Below, piece after piece: positions 42,586-53,030 of a stretch of DNA of 64,000 nt. The notes beneath the pieces are model-generated. The model was not told the origin of the DNA, ran no database searches, and saw only the letters and a list, made by a program, of their open reading frames with translations. Within the stretch, counting starts at the first letter, position 1. Each line of letters begins with the position of its first letter. The DNA is from Blastomonas sp. SL216. GTDB lineage: Bacteria > Pseudomonadota > Alphaproteobacteria > Sphingomonadales > Sphingomonadaceae. The position numbers and the translations under genes are program-made. The DNA is taken from the NCBI GenBank assembly GCA_026625625.1, contig CP113055.1, positions 2,606,501 to 2,670,500 on the forward strand. Reading direction: 5' to 3'.

Positions 42586-43538
42586 CTCTCTCTCTGAAAC
42601 AACTGGCCGAAGCGCGCGAAGCGCTGGGCACGCCGCTGTTCGCGGGGCTGGCCGGAGATGTCGAGGTGAGCTTCGAATTCTTCCCGCCCAAGACCGAGAA
42701 GATGGAAGAAACGCTGTGGGACACGCTGACCACGCTCGCCCCGCTGGCGCCGAAATTCGTCTCGGTGACCTATGGCGCGGGCGGATCGACGCGCGAGCGC
42801 ACCCATGCCACGGTCGCGCGCATCGCCGCCGAAACCGCCATCCCGGCCGCCGCGCACCTCACCTGTGTCGATGCGACGCGCGACGAGATCGACGCCATCG
42901 CGCAGAGCTATTGGGATGCGGGCGTGCGCCATATCGTCGCGCTGCGCGGTGATCCGCCGCGCGCGGGCGAGAAATTCTCGCCGCATCCGGGCGGCTATGC
43001 CAATGCAGCCGAGCTGGTCAAAGGCCTCAAGCAGGTCGCGCCGTTCGAGATTTCGGTGGCCGCCTATCCCGAAACGCACCCGGATGCCGATTGCGCCGAC
43101 AGCGATATCGACAATCTGAAGCGCAAGATCGATGCCGGCGCGGACCAGGCGATCACCCAGTTCTTCTTCTCGCCCGAAGCGTTTTTCCGCTTCCGCGACG
43201 CCTATGCCAAGGCGGGCATCACCGCGCCGATCCTGCCGGGCATCTTGCCGGTCAGCAATGTCGCCACCACGCGCAAGATTGCGGGCGTGTGCGGCACCGA
43301 GATTCCGCAATGGATGAACGATCTGTTCGAAGGGCTGGACGATCATCCGACCACCCGCCAGCTCGTCGCTGCCACCGTGGCTGCCGAAATGTGCCGCCGC
43401 CTCTATTCGGGCGGCGTCCGCCACTTCCACTTCTATACCCTCAACCGCGCCGAGCTGAGCTTTGCGATCTGCCACCTGCTGGGCCTTCGCGCCCCCAAGG
43501 TCGCCGCCGCCCCGGTGCTTCAGGAGAATGCCGCGTGA
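42582..43538 (+). CDS. metF: 5,10-methylenetetrahydrofolate reductase
   Basis: A 318-residue flavoenzyme that makes 5-methyltetrahydrofolate for methionine synthase. Family blocks: VSFEFFPPKTEKMEETLW (catalytic Glu in FEFFPPK, about 27-44), SVTYGAGGSTRERTHATV, ALRGDPPRAG, and FITQ-like DQAITQFFFSPEAFFRFRD. The start overlaps the regulator stop (ATGA) and the stop overlaps the next gene (GTGA), so three genes are coupled. Length is typical. Confidence 0.95.
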   Translation: MTLSLKQLAEAREALGTPLFAGLAGDVEVSFEFFPPKTEKMEETLWDTLTTLAPLAPKFVSVTYGAGGSTRERTHATVARIAAETAIPAAAHLTCVDATRDEIDAIAQSYWDAGVRHIVALRGDPPRAGEKFSPHPGGYANAAELVKGLKQVAPFEISVAAYPETHPDADCADSDIDNLKRKIDAGADQAITQFFFSPEAFFRFRDAYAKAGITAPILPGILPVSNVATTRKIAGVCGTEIPQWMNDLFEGLDDHPTTRQLVAATVAAEMCRRLYSGGVRHFHFYTLNRAELSFAICHLLGLRAPKVAAAPVLQENAA

Positions 43539-44581
43539 CCCCGTCCGAGAAACTCAAGTCGATTGCCGCCACGCGCATCATGATGCTGGACGGCGGCTAT
43601 GGCACGCAGATCCAGGCGCACCGGCTGGAAGAGGCCGATTTTCGCGGCGGACGCGAGTTTACCCATGACCAGAAGGGCAATAACGACATTCTCGCGCTGA
43701 CCTGCCCCTCGGTCATCGCCGGGATCCACCGCGCCTATCTGGACGCAGGATCCGACATCATCGAGACCAACACCTTCAGCGCCAACCGCATCAGCCAGGC
43801 CGATTATGGCGCCGAGCATCTGGTGCGCGAGATCAACATCGAATCCGCCCGTGTCGCACGCGAGCAAGCCGATGCGGCAGAAGCCCGCGACGGCAAGCCA
43901 CGTTTTGTCGCGGGCGCGATCGGCCCGACCAACAAGACGCTGTCGCTTTCGCCCGATGTCAACGATCCGGGCTATCGCGAAGTCGATTTCGACATGATGC
44001 GCGATGTCTATCGCGAACAGTGCGATGCGCTGGTCGAGGGCGGGGTCGATTTCATCCTCATCGAGACGATCTTCGACACGCTCAACGCCAAGGCTGCCGC
44101 GATGGCCGCACGCGATGCGGCAGAGGCTGCCGGTCGCGAGGTGCCGATCATGCTCAGCATGACGATCACCGACATGGCCGGCCGCAACCTCTCCGGCCAT
44201 ACCGTCGAGGCGTTCTGGCACGCGGTCCGGCACATCAAGCCGCTCACCGTGGGGCTCAACTGCTCGTTCGGCGCGGACCTGCTGCGTCCGCATCTGGCCG
44301 CGCTGGCACGCCAGGCCGATACGCTGGTCATGGCCTATCCCAATGCCGGCCTGCCCAACGACCTTGGCCAGTATGACGAGCTGCCCGAACATACCGCCAA
44401 GCTGATCGGCCAGTGGCTGGAAGACGGCCTGATCAACATCGTCGGCGGCTGCTGCGGCACCACGCCCGGCCATATCGGCGCGATCGCCCGCGCCGTGGCC
44501 AGCGCCCCGCCGCGCGCCATCCCGACGCTGCCGGTGCAGACCCGCCTGTCGGGCCTGGAACCGTTCACCATGGCGGCTTGA
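43535..44581 (+). CDS. metH: Methionine synthase, homocysteine-binding module (split MetH, part 1)
   Basis: A 348-residue protein equal to the N-terminal homocysteine S-methyltransferase module of MetH. The zinc ligands are GLNCSFGAD (Cys) and [12 protein letters not shown] (Cys-Cys). The N-terminal [21 protein letters not shown] is standard. The GTG at 43535, with AGGAG upstream, overlaps the metF stop. The folate, cobalamin and activation modules are encoded by a separate gene 159 bp downstream. Split MetH is known in alphaproteobacteria; the two proteins must cooperate. Confidence 0.93.
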   Translation: MTPSEKLKSIAATRIMMLDGGYGTQIQAHRLEEADFRGGREFTHDQKGNNDILALTCPSVIAGIHRAYLDAGSDIIETNTFSANRISQADYGAEHLVREINIESARVAREQADAAEARDGKPRFVAGAIGPTNKTLSLSPDVNDPGYREVDFDMMRDVYREQCDALVEGGVDFILIETIFDTLNAKAAAMAARDAAEAAGREVPIMLSMTITDMAGRNLSGHTVEAFWHAVRHIKPLTVGLNCSFGADLLRPHLAALARQADTLVMAYPNAGLPNDLGQYDELPEHTAKLIGQWLEDGLINIVGGCCGTTPGHIGAIARAVASAPPRAIPTLPVQTRLSGLEPFTMAA

Positions 44582-44585
44582 GCCA

Positions 44586-44733
44586 AATATGCCCTCTCTC
44601 GTTGAGCTTCGCTCGTCTGCGACTCAGGGGAGAGGGAAGAGCCGCGCAGCGGCGAAGGGAGAGGGGCATGTTGCAACCCTCTCCGCATGTTCCCCTCTCC
44701 CAACCCTCTCCCCTGAAGGAGAGAGGGCGAAAG
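44586..44733. repeat. Palindromic extragenic repeat between the two metH genes
   Basis: About 148 bp of CCCTCTC- and GAGAGGG-type arms, for example CCCTCTCTCGTTGAGCTTC against GGGGAGAGGG and CCCTCTCCCAACCCTCTCCC against GAAGGAGAGAGGGC. It has several nested hairpins and no coding potential. It fills almost the entire gap between metH parts 1 and 2 and leaves the second gene with only a weak GAAAGTG ribosome-binding site. Likely a member of a dispersed repeat family. Confidence 0.7.
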
Positions 44734-44740
44734 TGAAAAA

Positions 44741-47350
<2,610 letters not shown>

Positions 47351-47436
47351 GCCATCGCGATTGACTCTGGCCTGACAAACCGCAAACTCCCCGCGCATGC
47401 CCTGCTGCGAGGGGTGTGCGGGAGGGGCATTGGCGC

Positions 47437-48708
47437 GTGACACCGTCTGAACTCAGCGCGTATTTCTTCGTGCAGATGGCGCTGATCATCGGCACCTGCC
47501 GCCTTGTCGGCTACGCCGTGCGCCGCTGGCTGGGCCAGCCGCAGGTGGTGGGCGAGATGATGGCCGGCGTGCTGCTGGGCCCTTCGCTGTTCGGCTTTTT
47601 CCTGCCCGATCTGCAGGCAGCCTTGTTCCCGCCGGAAACCAAGAACGTGCTGTTCGTCTGCGCCCAGCTGGGCGTGGGCCTGTACATGTTCCTGGTTGGC
47701 CTCGGTTTCCGCTCAGACCATTTCCGCGCCCAGATCGGCAGCGCGGCAGCCGTATCGTTCACCGGCATGGCGGTGCCCTTTATCGTCGCGATATTGCTCG
47801 CGCCGATGCTTCAGGATGTGCCCGGCCTGTTCGCCAGCGACGTCAATCAGTTTCAGGCGACGCTGTTCCTGGGCGCGTGCATTGCCATCACCGCCTTTCC
47901 GATGCTGGCGCGGATCATTCATGAGCGCGGCCTGACCGACACGAAGCTGGGCAGCCTGACCCTGTCGGCAGGGGCCATCGACGATGCCGCCGCCTGGACG
48001 GTGCTGGCGATCGTGCTCGCCAGCTTCGGCGACGGGCCGGGCGTCGCCATCAAGGCGATTGTCGGCGGGGCCAGCTTTGCCGCGTTCATGCTCATCTTCG
48101 GGCGCAGGCTGCTGGCGCCGCTGGGCCGCATCACCGAACGCAATGGCAAGGTCACCCATTCGATGCTGGCCGCGGTGCTGGTGCTGTTCATGCTGGCGGC
48201 CTTTGCGATGGACTATATCGGCATCCATGCGGTGCTCGGCGGCTTTCTGCTGGGCATCTGCATGCCGCGCGGCAAGCTGTCGAACGAGCTGCAGCGCCAG
48301 CTTGAACCGATCATCATGGTGCTGCTGATCCCGATGTTCTTCACCTATTCGGGGCTCAACACCCAGCTGACCGTGGTCAACAATGCCGAGCTTCTGGCCA
48401 TTGCGATGGGAATTCTCGCCGCTTCGATCCTGGCCAAGGGCGTTGCCTGCTATGTCGCGGCGCGGATCACCGGGCAGGACAACTCCACCGCGATGGCGAT
48501 CGGCGCATTGATGAACGCGCGCGGGATGATGGAGCTGATCATCATCAATATCGGCCTGCAGCGCGGCATTATCGGCCCGGCATTGTTCTCGATGCTGGTG
48601 ATCATGGCGATCGTCACCACCTTCATGGCCTCTCCGCTGTTCGACCTGGTCTATGGCCGCAAGCACCGGTCGCCGCCGGTAACCGATGATGCAGCGCCTG
48701 TCCCCTGA
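47437..48708 (+). CDS. CPA2-type cation:proton antiporter
   Basis: A 423-residue inner-membrane protein with about 12-13 hydrophobic segments. CPA2 features: QPQVVGEMMAGVLLGPSLFGF near the N-terminus, LSAGAIDDAAAWTVLAIVLASF (the paired Asp of the ion site), and HAVLGGFLLGICMPRG. No C-terminal TrkA domain is present, so it is of the short KefB/Na-H exchanger type. The GTG at 47437 has GGAGGGG upstream and is preferred to earlier GTG codons. It exchanges Na+ or K+ for protons. No link to neighbouring genes is evident. Confidence 0.9.
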   Translation: MTPSELSAYFFVQMALIIGTCRLVGYAVRRWLGQPQVVGEMMAGVLLGPSLFGFFLPDLQAALFPPETKNVLFVCAQLGVGLYMFLVGLGFRSDHFRAQIGSAAAVSFTGMAVPFIVAILLAPMLQDVPGLFASDVNQFQATLFLGACIAITAFPMLARIIHERGLTDTKLGSLTLSAGAIDDAAAWTVLAIVLASFGDGPGVAIKAIVGGASFAAFMLIFGRRLLAPLGRITERNGKVTHSMLAAVLVLFMLAAFAMDYIGIHAVLGGFLLGICMPRGKLSNELQRQLEPIIMVLLIPMFFTYSGLNTQLTVVNNAELLAIAMGILAASILAKGVACYVAARITGQDNSTAMAIGALMNARGMMELIIINIGLQRGIIGPALFSMLVIMAIVTTFMASPLFDLVYGRKHRSPPVTDDAAPVP

Positions 48709-48777
48709 CGGGACGGCCGATGCGTTAACCCTCTAATACCAGGCATTTTTGTCCGCCGCATGATAGTCCCTGCGGCC

Positions 48778-49716
48778 ATGACCGTGCTCCGCATTCTCCT
48801 TGTCGCCGCGCTGGCGCTGATCAGCGCCCTGCCCCTGTTCGCGCAGCAGCGCGCGATGCCCTATCGCATCGCCGAGACCGGCAAGAGCTACAAATCGCTG
48901 ACCGATGCGGTGAACAAGATCGGCGGCGGAACCGGCACGATCGAGGTTCAGCCCGGCATCTGGCGCGATTGCGCGGTGCAGGAGGCGGGCAATATCACCT
49001 ATCGCGCGGTGACGCCCGGTACCGCGATCCTGGATGGCGGCGTGTGCGAGGACAAGGCGACGCTGGTGCTGCGCGGCCGCAGCGCGCGCGTCGAGGGCCT
49101 GATCTTCCAGAACATCGCCGTGCGCGACGAAAACGGCGCTGGCGTCCGGCTGGAGCGCGGCGACCTTACCGTCGTCAACAGCCTGTTTCGCGACAGCCAG
49201 CAGGGCATCCTGACCGGCGAGGACCGCAACGGCCGGATCGTCATCGACAAGTCGAGCTTTTCGGGCCTCGGCCTGTGCGCGTCGGACTGCGCGCATTCGA
49301 TCTATATCGGCGACTATGGGTCGCTGACCGTTACCCGCTCGCGCTTCGAAAAGGGCCAGGGCGGCCATTATGTGAAGAGCCGCGCGGGCCGCGTGACCAT
49401 CGCCGATTCGAGCTTCGACGACAGCCGTGGCAATGGCAGCAATTACATGATCGACCTGCCCGGCGGCGCGAGCGGCGAGATCACCCGCAACATCTTCGTC
49501 CAGGGGCAGAACAAGGAAAACTGGTCGGCGTTCATCGCGGTCGCCGCCGAGGGACGCGCTTACAGCTCTGCCGGCCTCCAGATTTTCGGCAATGATGCCA
49601 GCCTTGCCCCCGGCGTCGAGCGCGCGACCTGGTTTGTCGCCAACTGGAGCCGTGACAGCATCCCGCTGGGCGAAAACCGGCTCGGCAAGGGATTGAGCGC
49701 CTACGACCAGCGGTAA
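48778..49716 (+). CDS. Secreted right-handed beta-helix protein
   Basis: A 312-residue protein with signal peptide (MTVLRILLVAALALISALPLFAQ). The mature part has repeated turns such as ARVEGLIFQNIAVRDENGAGVRL, LTVVNSLFRDSQQGIL, GRIVIDKSSFSG and LTVTRSRFEKGQG, which fit parallel beta-helix coils of the pectate-lyase-like fold. No catalytic triad of a known lyase was recognised; it may bind or cleave a polysaccharide. An ATG six codons earlier is possible. It stands alone between the antiporter and the DsbD-like gene. Confidence 0.75.
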   Translation: MTVLRILLVAALALISALPLFAQQRAMPYRIAETGKSYKSLTDAVNKIGGGTGTIEVQPGIWRDCAVQEAGNITYRAVTPGTAILDGGVCEDKATLVLRGRSARVEGLIFQNIAVRDENGAGVRLERGDLTVVNSLFRDSQQGILTGEDRNGRIVIDKSSFSGLGLCASDCAHSIYIGDYGSLTVTRSRFEKGQGGHYVKSRAGRVTIADSSFDDSRGNGSNYMIDLPGGASGEITRNIFVQGQNKENWSAFIAVAAEGRAYSSAGLQIFGNDASLAPGVERATWFVANWSRDSIPLGENRLGKGLSAYDQR

Positions 49717-49792
49717 CCCCGCTGGCTCACCCGGCGTATAGCCCGCCGAACGGCCATTGGTTTTGGCCTGCAAACCCTTTACATGGCGGCGC

Positions 49793-51865
49793 ATGATGTT
49801 GGCTGTTTTCCGGTCCCTGCTGGGCCTGCTTCTGCTGGGCCTTGCCCTTCCTGCTGCCGCCCAGCCTTTGCAGCGGGGGCCGAACAATATCGCCGCATCG
49901 CTGGTGGCAGAAAGCGCCAGCCCCGCGCCCGGCACCACCGTCGACCTGGCCTTTGCCATGACGCCCAAGACGGGCTGGCATGGCTATTGGGAAAATCCGG
50001 GCGATGCGGGCCTTGGCATGACGCTCGAATGGACGTTGCCCAAGGGCGTTACAGCGGGAAACCTGCGCTATCCGGTGCCGCAGACGTTGATTATCGCGGG
50101 GCTGATGAACCATGTCTATGAAGGGCCCTATGCACCTTTGGTGGCGCTGAAGTTCGACTCTTCGCTCGCGCCCGGCACGGTCCTGCCGATCAGCGTCAAG
50201 GCCGACTGGCTGGCCTGTACCGATGAAATCTGCGTCCCCGAAAGCGCGACGCTCACCACCAGCCTGACCGTGGGCAATGGCAGCGTCGACCAGACGGCGC
50301 GGACGCGCTTCGATGGCTGGCGGCAACGGCTGCCCGCGCCCTTGGGCAGCGAAGCCAGCTTTGCCCGTGACGGCAAGGTGCTGCGCATCGCCATCCCCTT
50401 CCCCGCCGGCGGCAAGATCGACGCGCCGCATTTCTTCGCGCGCACCGACAAGGCGATCCGCTACAGCGCGCCGCAGAGCTTCTTCCGCGATCGCGACCGG
50501 CTGATCGTCGAGACCGAGGTCGCCGGAACTGCCGCGCAGGACATTGGCGGCGTCCTTCGGATCGGCGAGCATCTGGGCCTCGACCTGATCGCCAGGCCCG
50601 GCAAGGTCGCGCCTGGCGGTACCCGGATAGATACCACGGCCACCGCCACCCCCGCGCAGGGTGATACCATGACGCTTCTGCTGACCGCGCTGGGCGGGGC
50701 GCTGCTCGGCGGGCTGCTGCTCAACATCATGCCGTGCGTCTTCCCGATCCTCAGCCTGAAAGCGATCAGCCTCGCCAAGGCCGGCGGCGACGAACGCGCG
50801 GCGCGGAGCGATGCGCTCGCCTATACCGCAGGTATTGTGCTGGTCTGCCTCGGGCTGGGCGGGCTGCTGCTCGCCTTGCGCGCAGGCGGCGAGCAGATCG
50901 GCTGGGCGTTCCAGCTGCAGGATCCGCGCATCATCCTTGCGCTGCTGCTGCTGGTCACCGCGATTGCGTTCAACCTCGCTGGCCTTTTCGAGTTCGCCAC
51001 CGTTTCGGCAGGGGGCAGCCTGACGCAGAAACAAGGCGCGGCGGGATCGTTCTGGACCGGCGCGCTCGCCGCCTTTGTCGCGACACCGTGCACCGCGCCG
51101 TTCATGGCTGCCGCGATGGGCACCGCCCTGGTGCTGCCCGTGCCCGCTGCTCTGCTGGTCTTTGCCGGGCTGGGGCTGGGTCTCGCGCTGCCGTTCCTGG
51201 CCATCGGCTTCATCCCCGCGCTCCGCCGAAGGATGCCACGCCCCGGTGCCTGGATGAGTGTTTTCCGCCGGATCATGGCGGTGCCGATGTTCCTCACCGC
51301 GCTTGCCCTGGTCTGGCTGCTCGGCCAGCAGACGGGCAACACTGGCGTGCTCTTCGGCCTGGCCGCCGCAATGCTGCTGGCGATGCTGCTGTGGTGGCTG
51401 GGCGCACGGCAGGCGAGCGGACGCAGCGGCTGGTTGCCGATCATTCCTGCGCTTATCAGTGCAATCGCCGCCATCGCGCTGCTGCCGATGGATGCGGGCG
51501 CGTCAAGCGCAGAGGCATCGACCAATGCCACGCTGCCAACGCAGGCGTTCAGCGAGGCAAAGCTCGCTGAGCTACGCGGCGCAAACACACCTGTGTTCGC
51601 CTATTTCACCGCCGATTGGTGCATCACCTGCAAGGCAAACGAAGCCGCTGCGATCCAGCGCGAGGCCACCGCTGCCGCCTTCAAAAAAGCGGGTGTCGTC
51701 GTGCTGGAAGGCGACTGGACCCGGCGCGATGCCGAGATCAGCCGCTATCTCGAAGCGCAGGGACGCTCGGGCGTGCCGCTGTATGTCTGGTATGCGCCGG
51801 GCAAGGAGCCGGTGATCCTGCCGCAGGTTCTCACGGTCGACACGCTCACCGCGCTGCCCGGCTGA
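49793..51865 (+). CDS. DsbD/ScsB-like thiol:disulphide reductase
   Basis: A 690-residue protein: signal peptide (MMLAVFRSLLGLLLLGLALPAAAQ), a large N-terminal periplasmic domain (about 25-290), a DsbD-type membrane domain of eight helices with Cys in NIMPCVFPILSLKA and FVATPCTAPFMAAAMG, and a C-terminal thioredoxin domain with FTADWCITCKANEAAA (CxxC, about 608-623). Electrons from cytoplasmic thioredoxin pass through it to periplasmic partners. The N-terminal domain is longer than in E. coli DsbD, closer to ScsB-type enzymes. The product probably supports cytochrome maturation or repair of periplasmic thiols, useful next to a tetrahaem PufC organism. Confidence 0.9.
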   Translation: MMLAVFRSLLGLLLLGLALPAAAQPLQRGPNNIAASLVAESASPAPGTTVDLAFAMTPKTGWHGYWENPGDAGLGMTLEWTLPKGVTAGNLRYPVPQTLIIAGLMNHVYEGPYAPLVALKFDSSLAPGTVLPISVKADWLACTDEICVPESATLTTSLTVGNGSVDQTARTRFDGWRQRLPAPLGSEASFARDGKVLRIAIPFPAGGKIDAPHFFARTDKAIRYSAPQSFFRDRDRLIVETEVAGTAAQDIGGVLRIGEHLGLDLIARPGKVAPGGTRIDTTATATPAQGDTMTLLLTALGGALLGGLLLNIMPCVFPILSLKAISLAKAGGDERAARSDALAYTAGIVLVCLGLGGLLLALRAGGEQIGWAFQLQDPRIILALLLLVTAIAFNLAGLFEFATVSAGGSLTQKQGAAGSFWTGALAAFVATPCTAPFMAAAMGTALVLPVPAALLVFAGLGLGLALPFLAIGFIPALRRRMPRPGAWMSVFRRIMAVPMFLTALALVWLLGQQTGNTGVLFGLAAAMLLAMLLWWLGARQASGRSGWLPIIPALISAIAAIALLPMDAGASSAEASTNATLPTQAFSEAKLAELRGANTPVFAYFTADWCITCKANEAAAIQREATAAAFKKAGVVVLEGDWTRRDAEISRYLEAQGRSGVPLYVWYAPGKEPVILPQVLTVDTLTALPG

Positions 51866-51872
51866 GCCCGGC

Positions 51873-52277
51873 CTATTCGCCTGCGCGCTCGAGTATCTCG
51901 GGCAGATAGCTCTCGCCGAGCGTGCTGCAGCCATCGGCCAGTTCGTCGAGATCGTTGGTCATGCCCTTGTCATCGGCGACCATGGCGACAGCGAACATCT
52001 GGGCCTGCTCCTCGAGTGCCTTTTCGGCCTTGGCGGTATCGCCACCGGGCGCAAGCAGCACGGCACCGGTCATGAACGCGGTGGCCAATTCGGTCGCATC
52101 GCCGCTGGCCTTCGCGTCACCTTCGGTCACCGCCGCTGCTGCAGAAAAGAACGCCGCGCAGCTCAGCAGCGAATCATAGCCTTCCTTGTCGGAAATTGCC
52201 TGGCCATGCGCAGGCACAGCCAGCGCGCCAAGCATGACGGCACCGGCGAGAACACGAGAGAAAGGCAAGGAAAGCAT
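51873..52277 (-). CDS. Hypothetical exported protein, 134 residues
   Basis: Read from the ATG at 52277, where a signal peptide begins (MLSLPFSRVLAGAVMLGALAVPAHG). The mature part is helical and acidic with two Cys (LLSCAAFF and DGCSTL), which could form a disulphide. The frame is open upstream by 96 codons but this extension overlaps the higA region and has no ribosome-binding site; the site at 52277 is weak too. No family recognised. It converges on the DsbD-like gene with 7 bp between. Confidence 0.65.
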   Translation of the reverse strand: MLSLPFSRVLAGAVMLGALAVPAHGQAISDKEGYDSLLSCAAFFSAAAAVTEGDAKASGDATELATAFMTGAVLLAPGGDTAKAEKALEEQAQMFAVAMVADDKGMTNDLDELADGCSTLGESYLPEILERAGE

Positions 52278-52377
52278 ACACGACGTCCGATCTGATTTGT
52301 CCCGCAAAAATTGACGAGACCACGGTGCGACCCGCTGCAGCCACGGGTGCCGTTTTTCGGTCAGCTTGGCAAGGGGA

Positions 52378-52698
52378 TCAGGCGGCGTGCTGAACGATGC
52401 GATCGAGCTCTCCATTGAGCGACCGTTTGGCTTCAAGCAGTTCATAGCTGTCCTGAAGCCGAAGGAAAAATCCCTCCGACATTCCGAAAAAGCGCCCCAG
52501 GCGCAGATCCAGTTCAGCATCCATGCGCTTTTCACCATCGATAACCGAACGGATATGCTCTGCACTCACGGCAATGGCATCGGCCAGGGCTTCGACGGTC
52601 ATATCGAACGGTTCGAGAAATTCAGACAGCAGCAATTCCCCGGCATGATCGTTCTCAAGCCAGTCCGGATCAGTGGTAATCGACAATTTCGACGTCAT
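52378..52698 (-). CDS. higA: HigA-type antitoxin (XRE family)
   Basis: A 106-residue protein with helix-turn-helix in FLEPFDMTVEALADAIAVSAEHIRSVIDGEKRMDAELDLRLGRFFGMSEGFFLRLQDSYEL (about 28-86), the signature of HigA/VapI-like antitoxins. It binds and neutralises HigB and represses the operon. Start at 52698, overlapping the end of the toxin gene by 29 bp. The frame is intact while its toxin partner is frameshifted, so the pair may now be a solitary antitoxin. Confidence 0.85.
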   Translation of the reverse strand: MTSKLSITTDPDWLENDHAGELLLSEFLEPFDMTVEALADAIAVSAEHIRSVIDGEKRMDAELDLRLGRFFGMSEGFFLRLQDSYELLEAKRSLNGELDRIVQHAA

Positions 52699-52952
52699 GA
52701 GCGTCTCCGTCCTTCCAGACAAAACATATACGCCATTTTTTGTTAATGGAAATGGAATGCTGTCCCGCCCGGTCGTCGCTCAGCGCATGCAGGCGATTGC
52801 TGGGCGGGTTGCGAAGGTCGTTTAGCGACGTTGCTGCATCCAGGAACTTCAGACGGTTCAGCGCACGCTTCTGGATATCGTCCGGAAGCTCGCGACTGCG
52901 ATTGCCGATCCAGATTCGCTCGGTTTCAGCATTTTTTGAAAGAAAGGATCAT
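52670..52952 (-). pseudogene. higB: HigB-type toxin with +1 frameshift in an A6 tract
   Basis: On the minus strand the ATG at 52952, with GAGG upstream, begins MILSFK and then hits a stop (AAA TGC TGA). Shifting by one base at the six-A tract (T6 on plus, 52932-52937) restores NAETERIWIGNRSRELP and, further on, LDAATSLNDLRNPP, RLHALSDDRAGQHSIS and KWRICFVWKDG, ending VEIVDYH: the full HigB/GraT mRNA-interferase pattern of about 93 residues. Total span 283 nt is one more than a multiple of three. So the toxin is either inactivated by a single inserted A, or expressed by slippage on A6, or the extra base is a sequencing error. Confidence 0.8.
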
Positions 52953-52975
52953 CTTGGCTTCCTCGTAAAGCCAAG
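52953..52975. promoter_or_regulatory. Inverted repeat directly before higB, candidate HigA operator
   Basis: CTTGGCTT and AAGCCAAG, 8-bp arms with a 7-bp spacer, cover the higB ribosome-binding site and abut its ATG. HigA antitoxins bind palindromes at their promoters, so this could be the operator; alternatively it may form an mRNA hairpin that hides the ribosome-binding site. Confidence 0.5.
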
Positions 52976-53030
52976 CTTATGCAGCTCTAAACTGCTTGTC
53001 GCTATTTAACGTTTTCAGTCCCGCCAACCC

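Noticed and set aside
52740-53009. 89-codon plus-strand frame over the higB region
   Set aside because: It is antisense to the conserved HigB sequence on the minus strand; its product is Arg/Ser-rich without domain.
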